From Loktanella sp. (GTDB lineage: Bacteria; Pseudomonadota; Alphaproteobacteria; Rhodobacterales; Rhodobacteraceae), in the NCBI GenBank assembly GCA_024686085.1, contig JAIBDT010000013.1, forward strand, positions 1 through 48,467: a stretch of 48,467 nt of DNA. Direction: 5' to 3'. The position numbers were made by a program, and so were the translations under genes. The notes under the pieces are model-generated. The model did no database searches and was not told where the DNA came from. It was given only the letters and a program-made list of their open reading frames with translations. Every line of letters starts with the position of its first letter. Within the stretch, counting starts at the first letter, position 1. Positions 34,346-43,987 of this stretch are shown here, piece by piece.

Positions 34346-34855
34346 TCAATCAGACTGTGCTACCCATTTTCGCACATCATAGTCCCAGACAAGGCCAAGA
34401 CTTTCTTTGGCGTTCCAGAGATATAGGTCTGGGACAAATGTGACTGTTGCGTCGTCGCAGTCCAAATCAAGAAAAATCGTGCCGTCGCGTGCAACACGAA
34501 CCGCGCCAAATTTTTGCGTTGCTGCATCCTCAAAGCCATTGTCACCGCGTGCCAATTCCACGCCGCCATGCACCGCGTATTCGTAATTGTTATTCACGAA
34601 GGCGACTTCTTCCCAGATCCCCCCGCCTGTGCCGTTCCACGGACGGTAATCCAAGTCGGCAATCGTCACCTGAAGTGAGAGTTCGGGCGGCTGCCCTGTG
34701 GGTCCGAACCTGTAGTAGGCGGTGGTGTCGTCGTAACAAACCGCGACCGACTTAGAATTGTCCTTAATCTGGCACGACATAAAGGTACTTTCGCCCGCAT
34801 TACACTGCGCGAAAGCGGGGCTGGCGAGGAAGATGAAAAGCAATGCAATTTTCAT
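34346..34855 (-). CDS. Secreted protein, tandem paralogue B
   Basis: A 169-residue protein with signal peptide MKIALLFIFLASPAFA and mature start QCNAGESTFMSCQI. It aligns with the next gene upstream over its length: C-x..E-x-TF-x-x-C-x-I, S-V-x-V-C-x-DD, YRFGP, PEL-x-L, YxPW-x-G-x-G-x-x-IWEEVAF, Y-x-V-x-x-GVE and a final WD-x-x-x-x-x-WVA. Four cysteines are visible in the mature part, three in the N-terminal half. Function unknown. It is the downstream member of a two-gene duplication on the minus strand. Confidence 0.78.
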   Translation of the reverse strand: MKIALLFIFLASPAFAQCNAGESTFMSCQIKDNSKSVAVCYDDTTAYYRFGPTGQPPELSLQVTIADLDYRPWNGTGGGIWEEVAFVNNNYEYAVHGGVELARGDNGFEDAATQKFGAVRVARDGTIFLDLDCDDATVTFVPDLYLWNAKESLGLVWDYDVRKWVAQSD

Positions 34856-34884
34856 GGGGCTGGTTACTTTCCCTGCAATGGTCG

Positions 34885-35397
34885 CTAGTCGGGCAGCGCG
34901 ACCCATTCGTTTGCAGCACGATCCCAAACATAGCCGAGTTGGTTCTTGGCCTGCGCAAGCCTTCCGTCGCCGCGGTAATCGTTCGTTTGCCGATCGCAAG
35001 CGAACGTTACAATCTCTTCGTCGTTACGCCACACTGTGACGCCGCCGAACGTAAAGGGGACAATGACCGGATCGGCAACATCTTCTGCGGCGGTCCTCTC
35101 AACCCCGACATAAACAGTGTAGCTGTGGTCGAAGTTGCGAAACGCCACTTCTTCCCAGATCGAACTGCCAACACCGGGCCATGGCGTGTAATTGATTGCG
35201 GCTATCTGTTCGTTCAATTCCAGTTCCGGTTCACCTTGTTCGGGACCAAACCGATAACTGATGACCGTGTCATCAAAACAAACAGAAAGGGTATTGGGGC
35301 TATTTGTAATCCGGCAATGAAGAAATGTTTGCTCGTATCCGCCGCAGTCGCCCCATGCAGGTCCAGCGAGCAGAATGAGTGGCAGCGCAAGTTTCAT
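34885..35397 (-). CDS. Secreted protein, tandem paralogue A
   Basis: A 170-residue protein with signal peptide MKLALPLILLAGPAWG and mature start DCGGYEQTFLHCRI. It shares with its neighbour the motifs SVCFDD (S-V-C-x-DD), YRFGP, YTPWPGVGSSIWEEVAF, YTVYVGVE and a C-terminal VWDRAANEWVALPD. AGGAGGAGGGACC gives a strong ribosome binding site for ATG 35397. The gap to paralogue B is 29 bases. Secreted to the periplasm or beyond; function not recognised. Confidence 0.8.
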   Translation of the reverse strand: MKLALPLILLAGPAWGDCGGYEQTFLHCRITNSPNTLSVCFDDTVISYRFGPEQGEPELELNEQIAAINYTPWPGVGSSIWEEVAFRNFDHSYTVYVGVERTAAEDVADPVIVPFTFGGVTVWRNDEEIVTFACDRQTNDYRGDGRLAQAKNQLGYVWDRAANEWVALPD

Positions 35398-35418
35398 GGT
35401 CCCTCCTCCTGTCAGCGT

Positions 35419-35832
35419 TTATAATGGGCAGTCATATGCAAAGACGTCCGCCATCGCGCCGTCAACAACACAGTGCGGTGCTTGCCGTGGAAAGGCGATG
35501 CGTTTTCGATCGAACGCGATCGCAAAGCCGCCGTTTGCAGCGCCCCATGATCCCGCGCCGAAGCTTTCAGACGATGCATCACAGGATTTTCCGAGGAAGA
35601 TGGTCTCGACCCCTTTGATCACGAAGGATTTGACACCGTTTTCGATGAGCCGCGCCGTAGGGTAGTCTGAGGTTAGAACAAAACCATTGTCGTTGCAGGT
35701 CACTGTGTAGCTGTGCCCTTCGCTAGAAATGACGCTGAATGTTTGGTCGTCTTGCGCAACAGCGCCGATCGGTAAAACACACACAAGAAGGCAAGGAACG
35801 GACAGGTAGCGAGAAAATCTGCGATTGCCCAT
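35419..35832 (-). CDS. Secreted protein of unknown function
   Basis: A 137-residue protein with signal peptide (RYLSVPCLLVCVLPIGAVAQ) and a mature region starting DDQTFSVISSEGHSYTV with four cysteines (VTCNDNG, GKSCDASS, PHCVVD, YDCPL), likely two disulfides. AGGAACCAAT precedes ATG 35832. It lies 21 bases upstream of paralogue A on the same strand and probably shares a transcript, but it does not align with the pair. Function not recognised. Confidence 0.72.
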   Translation of the reverse strand: MGNRRFSRYLSVPCLLVCVLPIGAVAQDDQTFSVISSEGHSYTVTCNDNGFVLTSDYPTARLIENGVKSFVIKGVETIFLGKSCDASSESFGAGSWGAANGGFAIAFDRKRIAFPRQAPHCVVDGAMADVFAYDCPL

Positions 35833-35840
35833 ATTGGTTC

Positions 35841-36113
35841 CTATGATTTGAAAAGCGTTTTGCCTTGCTCGTCGATGACCTGTTTAGCCTTGGCTAGCGA
35901 AATCTCTTGGGCCTGTTCTAGGCTATCAAAGGTGTCTGCGCGGATCACCTGTTGGACCTGCACTTCTCCGTCGACGTCTTTTTCAATGCGTGCTGCGAGC
36001 CTGAACTTTGACCCTTCGGGCATCGGTGCCACGATGATGCGGAAACCTTGGTAGGTTTCCGCTGGTGTTTCTTGTTTTGCTTTGCCGCCAAAGAGGCGTT
36101 TCAGCAAAGACAT
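35841..36113 (-). CDS. HlyU family protein
   Basis: A 90-residue protein beginning MSLLKRLFGGKAKQE and containing YQGFRIIVAPMPEGSKFRLA and VIRADTFDSLEQAQEISLAK. It matches the HlyU family, named after a Vibrio haemolysin regulator, though this short form is widespread in Rhodobacterales with no proven target. The ATG begins 1 base past the rpoD stop, so it is likely co-expressed with rpoD. Confidence 0.82.
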   Translation of the reverse strand: MSLLKRLFGGKAKQETPAETYQGFRIIVAPMPEGSKFRLAARIEKDVDGEVQVQQVIRADTFDSLEQAQEISLAKAKQVIDEQGKTLFKS

Positions 36114-36114
36114 T

Positions 36115-38097
36115 TTACTGATCCAAGAAGCTGCGCAGCTTGCGCGAGCGGCTTGGGTGCTTGAGCTTACGCAGTGCTTTTGCTTCGATCTGTCGAATGC
36201 GTTCACGTGTGACCGAGAACTGCTGACCGACTTCTTCGAGGGTGTGATCGGTGTTCATGCCGATCCCGAAACGCATCCGCAAAACACGTTCTTCGCGTGG
36301 TGTCAGCGAGGCCAAAACGCGGGTTGTGGTTTCCTTCAGGTTTTCCTGAATAGCGGAATCCAGCGGCAGGATCGCGTTCTTGTCTTCGATGAAATCGCCA
36401 AGCTGGCTATCCTCTTCGTCGCCGATTGGCGTTTCCAGAGAGATCGGCTCTTTCGCGATTTTCATGACCTTGCGGACTTTTTCCAAAGGCATCTGCAGCT
36501 TTTCTGCCAATTCCTCTGGTGTCGGTTCGCGGCCAATTTCGTGCAACATCTGTCGACCGGTGCGGACCAGTTTGTTGATCGTCTCGATCATGTGCACAGG
36601 AATACGGATTGTGCGCGCCTGATCTGCGATAGAGCGCGTGATCGCTTGACGGATCCACCATGTCGCATAAGTCGAGAATTTATAGCCGCGACGGTATTCG
36701 AATTTATCAACGGCCTTCATCAAGCCGATGTTACCTTCTTGAATCAAATCAAGGAATTGCAGGCCACGGTTCGTGTACTTTTTCGCGATAGAAATAACCA
36801 AACGCAGGTTTGCTTCGACCATTTCTTTCTTGGCTTGGCGTGCTTCTTTTTCGCCCTTTTGGACCTGCTGCACGATGCGGCGGAATTCGTTGATGTCTAC
36901 ACCGACATATTGGCCAACCTGGGCCATGTCGCCGCGCAGTTCTTCGATTTTGTCTGTCGAGCGTTCAATGAGAGCCTGCCAGCCGCGGCCAGCCTTTGCA
37001 CCCATTTCCTCGAGCCAGTTCGGGTCGAGTTCGCGGCCTTTGTATTCGTCGATAAATTCGCGGCGGTTAATCCGTGCTTGGTCAGCAAGTTTCACCATGG
37101 CGCTGTCGATCGACATGATACGACGGTTGATACCATATAGCTGGTCGATCAAAGCTTCGATCCGGTTGTTGTGCAGGTGAAGCGAGTTCACCAATTCAAC
37201 GATTTCGGAGCGTAGTTTTTGGTATTTCTTTTCGGCTTTGTCAGAGAACGACGAATCCTCGTTCAAGGTCGCGGACATCCGAGCGTCCTGCATGTCGGAC
37301 AGTTTGCCAAAGTCGCGCGCAATCACTTCAAGCGTTTCAAGAACGCGCGGCTTAAGTGCGGCTTCCATCGCGGCCAGCGACATGTTGGCCTGATCGTCTT
37401 CGTCTTCATCGTCGTCTTTGCTGATCGGGTTGCCGTCAGCGTCGAGTTCTGGCTTGGCCTCGGTTTCGACCGCAGGGGCGCCCGCAACAACCGGAGCCAC
37501 CACAGGTGTCTCGTCATCGTCTTCACCCAGCTGGTTGCCGAATGTTGTTTCAAGGTCGATGACATCGCGCAGCAAAATGTCTTCGGACAAAAGTTCGTCG
37601 CGCCAGATTGTGATCGCTTGGAACGTCAGTGGGCTTTCGCACAGTCCAAGGATCATCGTGTTGCGGCCGGCCTCGATGCGTTTCGCGATTGCGATTTCGC
37701 CTTCACGCGATAGCAGTTCGACAGAGCCCATTTCGCGCAGATACATCCGCACGGGGTCGTCAGTGCGATCGAGCTTTTCAGCCTCTGCCCCACCCAGCAC
37801 GATATCGCGCGAGCCGGCAACAGTCGCAACAGCGGTGCCGCCTTGGTTTTCTTCTGTCTCTTCGGATTCTTCTTCTTCGGTGACCTGAATGCCCATTTCG
37901 GACAGCATCGACATCACGTCTTCGATTTGGTCGGATGATACCTGTTCTGGTGGCAGAACCGCGTTCAACTGATCGTAAGTGATGTAGCCCCGTTCACGCG
38001 CGTCTGCGATCATCTTTTTGACGGCTGCTTGGCTCATATCAAGGCTGATGTCGCCGTCTTGGTCGTCTTTGCGATCGTCGTTATCTTTCGCGGCCAT
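36115..38097 (-). CDS. rpoD: Primary sigma factor RpoD
   Basis: The housekeeping sigma70, 660 residues. Region 1.1 ([20 protein letters not shown]) is followed by an acidic insert ([15 protein letters not shown]), region 1.2-2 ([40 protein letters not shown]), region 3 and region 4 ([20 protein letters not shown]). AAGGAG precedes ATG 38097; a 22-codon extension upstream is not conserved. dnaG lies upstream on the same strand as in many genomes. The leader is rich in GATTCG repeats. Confidence 0.97.
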   Translation of the reverse strand: MAAKDNDDRKDDQDGDISLDMSQAAVKKMIADARERGYITYDQLNAVLPPEQVSSDQIEDVMSMLSEMGIQVTEEEESEETEENQGGTAVATVAGSRDIVLGGAEAEKLDRTDDPVRMYLREMGSVELLSREGEIAIAKRIEAGRNTMILGLCESPLTFQAITIWRDELLSEDILLRDVIDLETTFGNQLGEDDDETPVVAPVVAGAPAVETEAKPELDADGNPISKDDDEDEDDQANMSLAAMEAALKPRVLETLEVIARDFGKLSDMQDARMSATLNEDSSFSDKAEKKYQKLRSEIVELVNSLHLHNNRIEALIDQLYGINRRIMSIDSAMVKLADQARINRREFIDEYKGRELDPNWLEEMGAKAGRGWQALIERSTDKIEELRGDMAQVGQYVGVDINEFRRIVQQVQKGEKEARQAKKEMVEANLRLVISIAKKYTNRGLQFLDLIQEGNIGLMKAVDKFEYRRGYKFSTYATWWIRQAITRSIADQARTIRIPVHMIETINKLVRTGRQMLHEIGREPTPEELAEKLQMPLEKVRKVMKIAKEPISLETPIGDEEDSQLGDFIEDKNAILPLDSAIQENLKETTTRVLASLTPREERVLRMRFGIGMNTDHTLEEVGQQFSVTRERIRQIEAKALRKLKHPSRSRKLRSFLDQ

Positions 38098-38252
38098 GCG
38101 GTGCTCCTTCAAGCGGTCAATCGAACCAAAGTGATTCGGATGATTCGGTTTCAAACGAATCAACCTCTATTTCGGGTGATTCGCAAGCAGATGGGGGTGA
38201 GTTTCTTATATGTGTTGCGGATTCGGGTAACTGCTGCGTCGCAGAAATTCGT

Positions 38253-40223
38253 CTATTTTCTCTTAGCTTTATCGATAGATAGGCCACCAAGCAGATTATC
38301 AAAGGCGCTACGTTCGTCTTTGCTGATTTTCACACCATTCTGCGCGGTTTCAAATTCAACGCTATCGTCTGTTTCTTTACGGATCGAGGTATCAATTGCC
38401 GCCGCAGCCCTTGCTAACCTCCAAGTCACACCTTCATCAGCGACCCCCGAAATATCATCCATGCCATCGATGATTTCACGCGAGTGCCCCCTGCGAGCCA
38501 TAAGCTTTCCAAGTTCTTCGTTCAGCAATTGCCGCGCGACGTCCACATCCCCCGCCCGCCGCACCGACGGGATAATGGCAAGGTGTGGGCTGCTCATGAG
38601 TTTTACAAGGGCATCGTCCCCGATATCGCGCTGCACCGCGGCCATGACGTCTTCGGCGAGTGCGTGCCGCAAGATCGCGGCCCGCATTTCGGCATGGTTC
38701 GGATCGCGGCAGTCCATCCTTTCGATGTCAGGTTCAAACGCGAGAATGACCGAGGGCGTATAAAGCAGGGTCGCCAGAATGACCGCTTCGCGCAGGTGGT
38801 CTTCATCCCCCAAGCCAGAGCCAAGTTCAGAGGATTTGCTGCTACTCAGCGGTGAGATATCGCGTTGCCACGATTCTTGGTTACGCGACCAAGCGGCGCG
38901 TGCGGGTCGTTTGCCCCCGCCGCCCGTGTTGCCCTGTCTGCGTGGGTTAAACAGCGCCCAGCGCATTTCCTTGATCGCCTCGCCGTAGTGATGCCTGATG
39001 GATGGGTCCGCGATCAATTTAATCTTTTCGCGCAAGGCCTTATCAAGCGCAGCTTTGCGTTCGGGGCTGTCGAAGTTTTTCGCCTCGGTCTCGCGCTGCC
39101 ACAAGAGCTGCACCATTGGAATGGCGGCGTCGAGCAGGGCTTGCATCGCCCCTTTGCCCTGCGCCTTGATCAGGTCGTCGGGGTCGAGCCCTTCTGGCAT
39201 GATCGCGAACCGCAGCGATTGGCCTGCCTCTAAGAGCGGCAAAGCGATGTCGATCACGCGCATCGCCGCCCGCAGTCCTGCTTTGTCCCCATCAAGTGCG
39301 ATGATCGGTTCAGGTGCTATCCGCCACAGCAGGCGCAACTGGTCTTCGGTAATCGCTGTGCCTAGCGGTGCGACAGCGGCCGTAAAGCCTGCCTCGGACA
39401 GCGCGATCACGTCCATGTACCCTTCGGCCACGATCAGGGGCTGGCCTTTACCAGCGGCCTCGCGGGCGGGTCCATGGTTGTAAAGACTACGCCCCTTGTC
39501 AAAAAGCGGCGTTTCGGGTGAGTTGTAGTATTTCGCCGGATGGTTGGGGTCCATCGCCCGCCCGCCAAAGCCGATAGCCCGCCCGCGCGCGTCACGGATC
39601 GGGAACATGATGCGCCCGCGGAACCGATCATAGGGGCTGCCGCCGCGATCGCTTTCTGCCGAAAGACCTGCGTCCATGACAAGTTTGGTCTCGATCCCTT
39701 TGCCCGTCAAATAGCTCATCACGCCGCCGTTTGCGGGCGCAAAGCCGATATCCCAGCGTGCTTGGGCCTCGGGGGATAATCCGCGTTTTTCCAGATAGTC
39801 GCGCGCTGCGGCGGCGGGGCCCGTTTGCAATTGCAGCCTGTGCCACTGCACGGCCTGTTCCATCACATCAACGAGTTGGGTCCGCAGATCGGCCTTTTCT
39901 TGCGCGCGCGGATCAGACGCTGGCACGGTCATCCCTGCTTCACCTGCGAGAATTTTCACCGCTTCCATGAATTCCACGTTTTCAGTTTCGCGCACAAAGC
40001 TGATGGCGTCGCCCTTGGCGTGACACCCAAAGCAATAGTAGAACCCTTTGCGGTCATCGACGTGGAAGCTAGCGGATTTTTCTTGATGGAACGGGCATGG
40101 CGCCCACATGTCGCCTTTGCCCTGATTGGACTTGCGCGTGTCCCACATCACCTTGCGCCCGACAACCTGTGACAATGACAGGCGGGTGCGCAATTCATCA
40201 AGGAAACCAGGGGGCAAGCTCAT
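38253..40223 (-). CDS. dnaG: DNA primase
   Basis: A 656-residue primase that lays RNA primers at the replication fork. The N-terminal zinc motif is CPFHQEKSASFHVDDRKGFY followed by CFGCHAKGD. The Toprim core includes VAEGYMDVIALSEAG and IALDGDKAGLRAA. The C-terminal region is the helicase-interacting part (REAVILATLLYTPSVI). Length is normal. Neighbour rpoD gives the conserved dnaG-rpoD arrangement; no rpsU is present here. Confidence 0.97.
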   Translation of the reverse strand: MSLPPGFLDELRTRLSLSQVVGRKVMWDTRKSNQGKGDMWAPCPFHQEKSASFHVDDRKGFYYCFGCHAKGDAISFVRETENVEFMEAVKILAGEAGMTVPASDPRAQEKADLRTQLVDVMEQAVQWHRLQLQTGPAAAARDYLEKRGLSPEAQARWDIGFAPANGGVMSYLTGKGIETKLVMDAGLSAESDRGGSPYDRFRGRIMFPIRDARGRAIGFGGRAMDPNHPAKYYNSPETPLFDKGRSLYNHGPAREAAGKGQPLIVAEGYMDVIALSEAGFTAAVAPLGTAITEDQLRLLWRIAPEPIIALDGDKAGLRAAMRVIDIALPLLEAGQSLRFAIMPEGLDPDDLIKAQGKGAMQALLDAAIPMVQLLWQRETEAKNFDSPERKAALDKALREKIKLIADPSIRHHYGEAIKEMRWALFNPRRQGNTGGGGKRPARAAWSRNQESWQRDISPLSSSKSSELGSGLGDEDHLREAVILATLLYTPSVILAFEPDIERMDCRDPNHAEMRAAILRHALAEDVMAAVQRDIGDDALVKLMSSPHLAIIPSVRRAGDVDVARQLLNEELGKLMARRGHSREIIDGMDDISGVADEGVTWRLARAAAAIDTSIRKETDDSVEFETAQNGVKISKDERSAFDNLLGGLSIDKAKRK

Positions 40224-40262
40224 GGGCGCATTATCCGCCTAAGCGCGAGCAGAGTCGAGGGA

Positions 40263-40787
40263 CTAACCCCGTGCGGCAACCCCTTTTGCAGCGACTGTTA
40301 GCTCATGCACAAGCGTTGCAGCCATCGACCGCATGACCATCACGTCGCAGACGCCGCCCGATCGCCCGATCACAATTGCAGACATATGCCCGACGAGGGT
40401 TCGCAGCACGCGGCCTTCTGCATGGCGCAAATCCACAGGGGCCAGACGCGCCATCACATCAATGGCGGCCCCATCAATCCGCACACAGGCCCAGCCATCG
40501 CTTTGATTGGTCACGGCGGCAGGTAGTGGTGGCAAATCAGCGATCCCGAAAACCAACCATTGCCCATCGCCGATCCACAGGATCGACTTTTCGCCGTTTT
40601 CGACGTAAGTGCCCACGTCCGGTAGAGATAGCCCCTGTTTCTTCAGGACCGCCGCTGTTGCATCACGTCGCCCGTCAAACGGTGCAATTGACCACGCATC
40701 AGCGATATTCACTTCGGTAAGTGTCGACGTGCCTGCGGTCACTGGCAACAGGCCTTCACAGGGTGTTTTCAAAATAAGATCAACCAC
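40263..40787 (-). CDS. soxG: Sarcosine oxidase gamma subunit
   Basis: A 174-residue subunit of the heterotetrameric sarcosine oxidase. It shows the SoxG pattern: DAWSIAPFDGRRD near the N-terminus and QWLVFG, IDGAAIDVMARLAPVDLR, VLRTLVGHMSAIVIGRSG further on. The start chosen is GTG at 40787, overlapping the soxA stop by 8 bases and preceded by an A/G-rich run (GAAGGGGGGC). The protein lacks known catalytic residues; it is a structural subunit. Last gene of soxB-soxD-soxA-soxG. Confidence 0.9.
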   Translation of the reverse strand: MVDLILKTPCEGLLPVTAGTSTLTEVNIADAWSIAPFDGRRDATAAVLKKQGLSLPDVGTYVENGEKSILWIGDGQWLVFGIADLPPLPAAVTNQSDGWACVRIDGAAIDVMARLAPVDLRHAEGRVLRTLVGHMSAIVIGRSGGVCDVMVMRSMAATLVHELTVAAKGVAARG

Positions 40788-43674
40788 GTAGACGCCCCCC
40801 TTCGGGATCAAAGAACACTGGATCACACACCTCTAGCTGTGCATCCAACCCGCGCAGGTGATCCACCATCCGGATGACCTCGCCGTGCCGTGCCCGCCCG
40901 TTATGCAAAAAGCCCAGCGCCAACATACTATCCATTGTGGGCGAGAACGCGACAGAGGTGATATAGCCGTCGTGGTTCTCGCGCGTTGCCTCATTGCCCG
41001 CTGTGAACAGATGAGCCCCCGCGCTCACTTGCTTAACTGCGCCAACCGGTTTGAGGCCGACAAGCTGCGCGCGGGTCTCGTCGAGCAGCCCTTCACGGCG
41101 CGACAAGGCTTGACCGATGCTGTCTTTCTTTTGGCTGACCATCCGGTCCATACCAATGTCAAAGGCCGTGGTCCGCCCGTGGATTTCGGCGTGCGTAATA
41201 AAGCCCTTTTCAATCCGCAGCACATTGAGTGCTTCCATCCCGTATGCGCCGCCGCCGTGGGCCGTGGCTTTGGCCACCAAAGCGTCATAGAGGCTTGCCC
41301 CGAAGCGACCGGGCACCGCGATTTCGTAGGCATGTTCGCCAGAGAACGAAATGCGGAACAACCGCCCCTTGATGTCCCCGATCGTGACGTCGCCGCAGCC
41401 CATATAGGGAAAGCTGTCGTTGTCGATCGGCGTGTCCACGATGGCGTTGATAACATCGCGCGACTTTGGCCCTGCGACCGCAAATTGCGCCCATTGTTCC
41501 GTCACGCTGATCACCTTGGCGTCCAGATCGGGGCGCAAGACTTGCAGCACAAATTCAAGGTGCCGCATCACAAGCCCTGCCGCCGCTGTGGTGGTGGTAA
41601 TTACATAGTGATTTTCGCCCAATCGCGCGGTGGTGCCATCGTCCAACACATGCCCGTCTTCGCGCAGCATAATTCCGTAGCGGACTTTGTTGAGTTTCAG
41701 GGTCGAGAATGTGTTTGAATACACAAAGTCAAGCAGTTGCGCCGCATCCGGCCCTTGAATGTCGATCTTGCCCAAGGTCGAAACATCCACGACGCCCACG
41801 GCGTTGCGCACCATGTTCACTTCGCGGTCGCACGATTGCCGCCATGTTTTTTCCCCTGCCTGCGGGATGTAGCTGGGGCGGTACCACAGCCCTGCTTCGA
41901 TCATCGGCGCGCCTGCCGTGACCAATGCGTCGTGCGATGTCGTGAACCGTTGGGGTGCAAAGCCGGTCCCTGCCCCGCCTGCCCCCATTGCCGCGATTGG
42001 CACCGGCACGAATGGCGGGCGGAACGTGGTTGTCCCTGTCTCAGGGATCCCGCGCCCTGTCACATCAGCCAGAATAGCAAGTGCCAGCACGTTTGAGGAT
42101 TTGCCCTGATCGGGGGCCATGCCTTGCGTGGTGTAGCGCTTCATATGCTCGACAGACCGGAAGTTTTCTTGGGCCGCCAGTTTGATGTCTTTGACGTGCA
42201 CGTCGTTTTGGAAATCAATCCATTTGCGGCCTTTGCCGCCGACCGACCAAAGCGGAGATATCTCGTAGGGTGTGCTGTCAGCCTCGGGCAAGTCGGGCGA
42301 TTTCGCCTTGTTTCCAAGGTTTTTCAGCACAGCAACGGTGATCTGAGCCGCATCGGCCAAACAGCCCATTGTGTCAAAGACCCCATGACACGCGCCTGCT
42401 GTGACCATGTTGGGGACCGCCCCCGCAGAAGGCACGAAGGACGCGATTTTCTCGTCCCATATCGGGCGACCGTTCATGTGACAGGTCAAATGCACCGTCG
42501 GGTTCCATCCGCCCGTCACTGCAAGGCAGTCCAAAGCGATGTCTTTGGTCGTGCCGTTTTGAGACACTGTGATGCTTTGAAGCCCGTGCCGTCCTTTGGT
42601 ACCGACAACTGTCGTACCTTCGCGGCTGTCAAGAATAGCCACCACGTCCAGCCCTGCGGCGGTTAAATCACGCGCTGTGCGTTGCACGTCATTGTTGTTG
42701 CCAAAGACCGCGATCCGTTGGCCCGAAGCCACGCCCCAGCGGTTGGCATAGGCGCGCACGGCACCTGCCATCATCACGCCCGGACGGTCGTTGTTCGGGA
42801 ATGCTATAGACCGCTCTAACGCGCCCGCGCACAGAATGGCGCGCTTGGCGCTGATCCGCCAGAAACAGCTTTGCGGCAAATCCGGCTTGCGCCCAACCAT
42901 GTCGCCGACCCGTTCCAACGCGCCAAATGTGCCTTGGTCATATGCCCCTGTCACGGCGGTACGGGTCATGATGCGCACGTTTGGCATCGCGGCCAATTCT
43001 GCTGTCATCTTAGCAACCCAAACCGTTGCAGGCGCACCGTTGATGTCTTCGATTTCGCCGAGCAATCGCCCGCCCAGCGCTGTGTCTTCCTCGGCCAAGA
43101 TGACGTCGACGCCTGTCTCGCCGGCAATTTTTGCGGCCATCAGACCTGCAGGCCCGCCGCCGATCACAAGCACGTCGCAGAATGCAAAGGCCTTTTCGTA
43201 AGTGTCGGTGTCAGGTTGCCCGCTAAGCCCACCAAGCCCTGCGGCCCGCCTAATGATCGGCTCGTAGAGCTTTTCCCAGAACGCTTTGGGCCACATGAAT
43301 GTTTTGTAGTAAAAGCCCGCCCCCAAGAACGGCGACGCAAGGTCGTTGACCGCCATGACGTCGTTTTTCAGGCTTGGCCACGCGTTTTGCGAATAGGCCT
43401 CTAGGCCTTCGTAGATTTCCTGCACGGTGGCGCGCACATTGGGTTCCGCGTTTGCGCCGCGCCCGATTGTGACCAAAGCGTTGGGTTCTTCGGATCCTGC
43501 GCTCATGATCCCGCGCGGGCGGTGGTATTTAAAAGACCGGGCGACGAGCTTTACGTCATTGGCAATCAGTGCCGCCGCCAGTGTTTCGCCCTTCACACCC
43601 TGATAGCGCACCCCGTCAAAGGTGAATGGCACTGTCAGTTGTTGGCCGCGCGTCCCTGCGTTTGATAGTCTCAT
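40780..43674 (-). CDS. soxA: Sarcosine oxidase alpha subunit
   Basis: A 964-residue subunit of tetrameric sarcosine oxidase (oxidises N-methylglycine, passing the one-carbon unit to tetrahydrofolate). It begins with a ferredoxin-like N-terminal fold (VPFTFDGVRYQGVKGETLAA), then the Rossmann motif VLVIGGGPAGLMAAKIAGE, and ends in a GcvT-like tetrahydrofolate-binding domain (VGVVDVSTLGKIDIQGPDAA onward). The ATG overlaps the soxD stop by 4 bases (ATGA), showing coupling. Not to be confused with the sulfur-oxidation SoxA. Confidence 0.95.
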   Translation of the reverse strand: MRLSNAGTRGQQLTVPFTFDGVRYQGVKGETLAAALIANDVKLVARSFKYHRPRGIMSAGSEEPNALVTIGRGANAEPNVRATVQEIYEGLEAYSQNAWPSLKNDVMAVNDLASPFLGAGFYYKTFMWPKAFWEKLYEPIIRRAAGLGGLSGQPDTDTYEKAFAFCDVLVIGGGPAGLMAAKIAGETGVDVILAEEDTALGGRLLGEIEDINGAPATVWVAKMTAELAAMPNVRIMTRTAVTGAYDQGTFGALERVGDMVGRKPDLPQSCFWRISAKRAILCAGALERSIAFPNNDRPGVMMAGAVRAYANRWGVASGQRIAVFGNNNDVQRTARDLTAAGLDVVAILDSREGTTVVGTKGRHGLQSITVSQNGTTKDIALDCLAVTGGWNPTVHLTCHMNGRPIWDEKIASFVPSAGAVPNMVTAGACHGVFDTMGCLADAAQITVAVLKNLGNKAKSPDLPEADSTPYEISPLWSVGGKGRKWIDFQNDVHVKDIKLAAQENFRSVEHMKRYTTQGMAPDQGKSSNVLALAILADVTGRGIPETGTTTFRPPFVPVPIAAMGAGGAGTGFAPQRFTTSHDALVTAGAPMIEAGLWYRPSYIPQAGEKTWRQSCDREVNMVRNAVGVVDVSTLGKIDIQGPDAAQLLDFVYSNTFSTLKLNKVRYGIMLREDGHVLDDGTTARLGENHYVITTTTAAAGLVMRHLEFVLQVLRPDLDAKVISVTEQWAQFAVAGPKSRDVINAIVDTPIDNDSFPYMGCGDVTIGDIKGRLFRISFSGEHAYEIAVPGRFGASLYDALVAKATAHGGGAYGMEALNVLRIEKGFITHAEIHGRTTAFDIGMDRMVSQKKDSIGQALSRREGLLDETRAQLVGLKPVGAVKQVSAGAHLFTAGNEATRENHDGYITSVAFSPTMDSMLALGFLHNGRARHGEVIRMVDHLRGLDAQLEVCDPVFFDPEGGRLRG

Positions 43675-43934
43675 CGGGCGACCTCGCGTGCCAAAGTGAC
43701 ATCCGAAATCAGATGCGTTGTTGTATCGCGGGTCACAACCAGCCACGCGCCGCAGCCCGCCTCGTGATGCCACAAATCGCGGGTCTGCCCTGCCGGATTA
43801 TCGCGCAAATGCACATAGTTATCCCATGCATCAATGCCCGCGTCGCGGTCGGGCCGGTTCAGCGCAACCGCATCCCCTTTATAATAGAACTCGCGCAAAT
43901 CACGCGCGCCGCAAACGGGACATTCAATACGCAT
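43671..43934 (-). CDS. soxD: Sarcosine oxidase delta subunit
   Basis: An 87-residue zinc-binding subunit. Ligand residues are Cys5 and Cys8 in ECPVCG, His56 or His57 and Cys61 in HHEAGCGAW, matching the known delta subunit site. It follows soxB by 53 bases and overlaps soxA by 4 bases. Confidence 0.95.
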   Translation of the reverse strand: MRIECPVCGARDLREFYYKGDAVALNRPDRDAGIDAWDNYVHLRDNPAGQTRDLWHHEAGCGAWLVVTRDTTTHLISDVTLAREVAR

Positions 43935-43987
43935 AGGACCACTGCCTCGCTTTGTTCAGAATAGTTGTTTTTGGACTGCTGATCACA

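Noticed and set aside
36082..37140. Plus-strand open frame of 352 codons within rpoD
   Set aside because: Antisense shadow of the conserved sigma70 gene; composition (Phe, His, Arg rich) is typical of a complement frame.
40858..41718. Plus-strand open frame inside soxA
   Set aside because: Antisense shadow of the sarcosine oxidase alpha subunit, without start signals or known domains.
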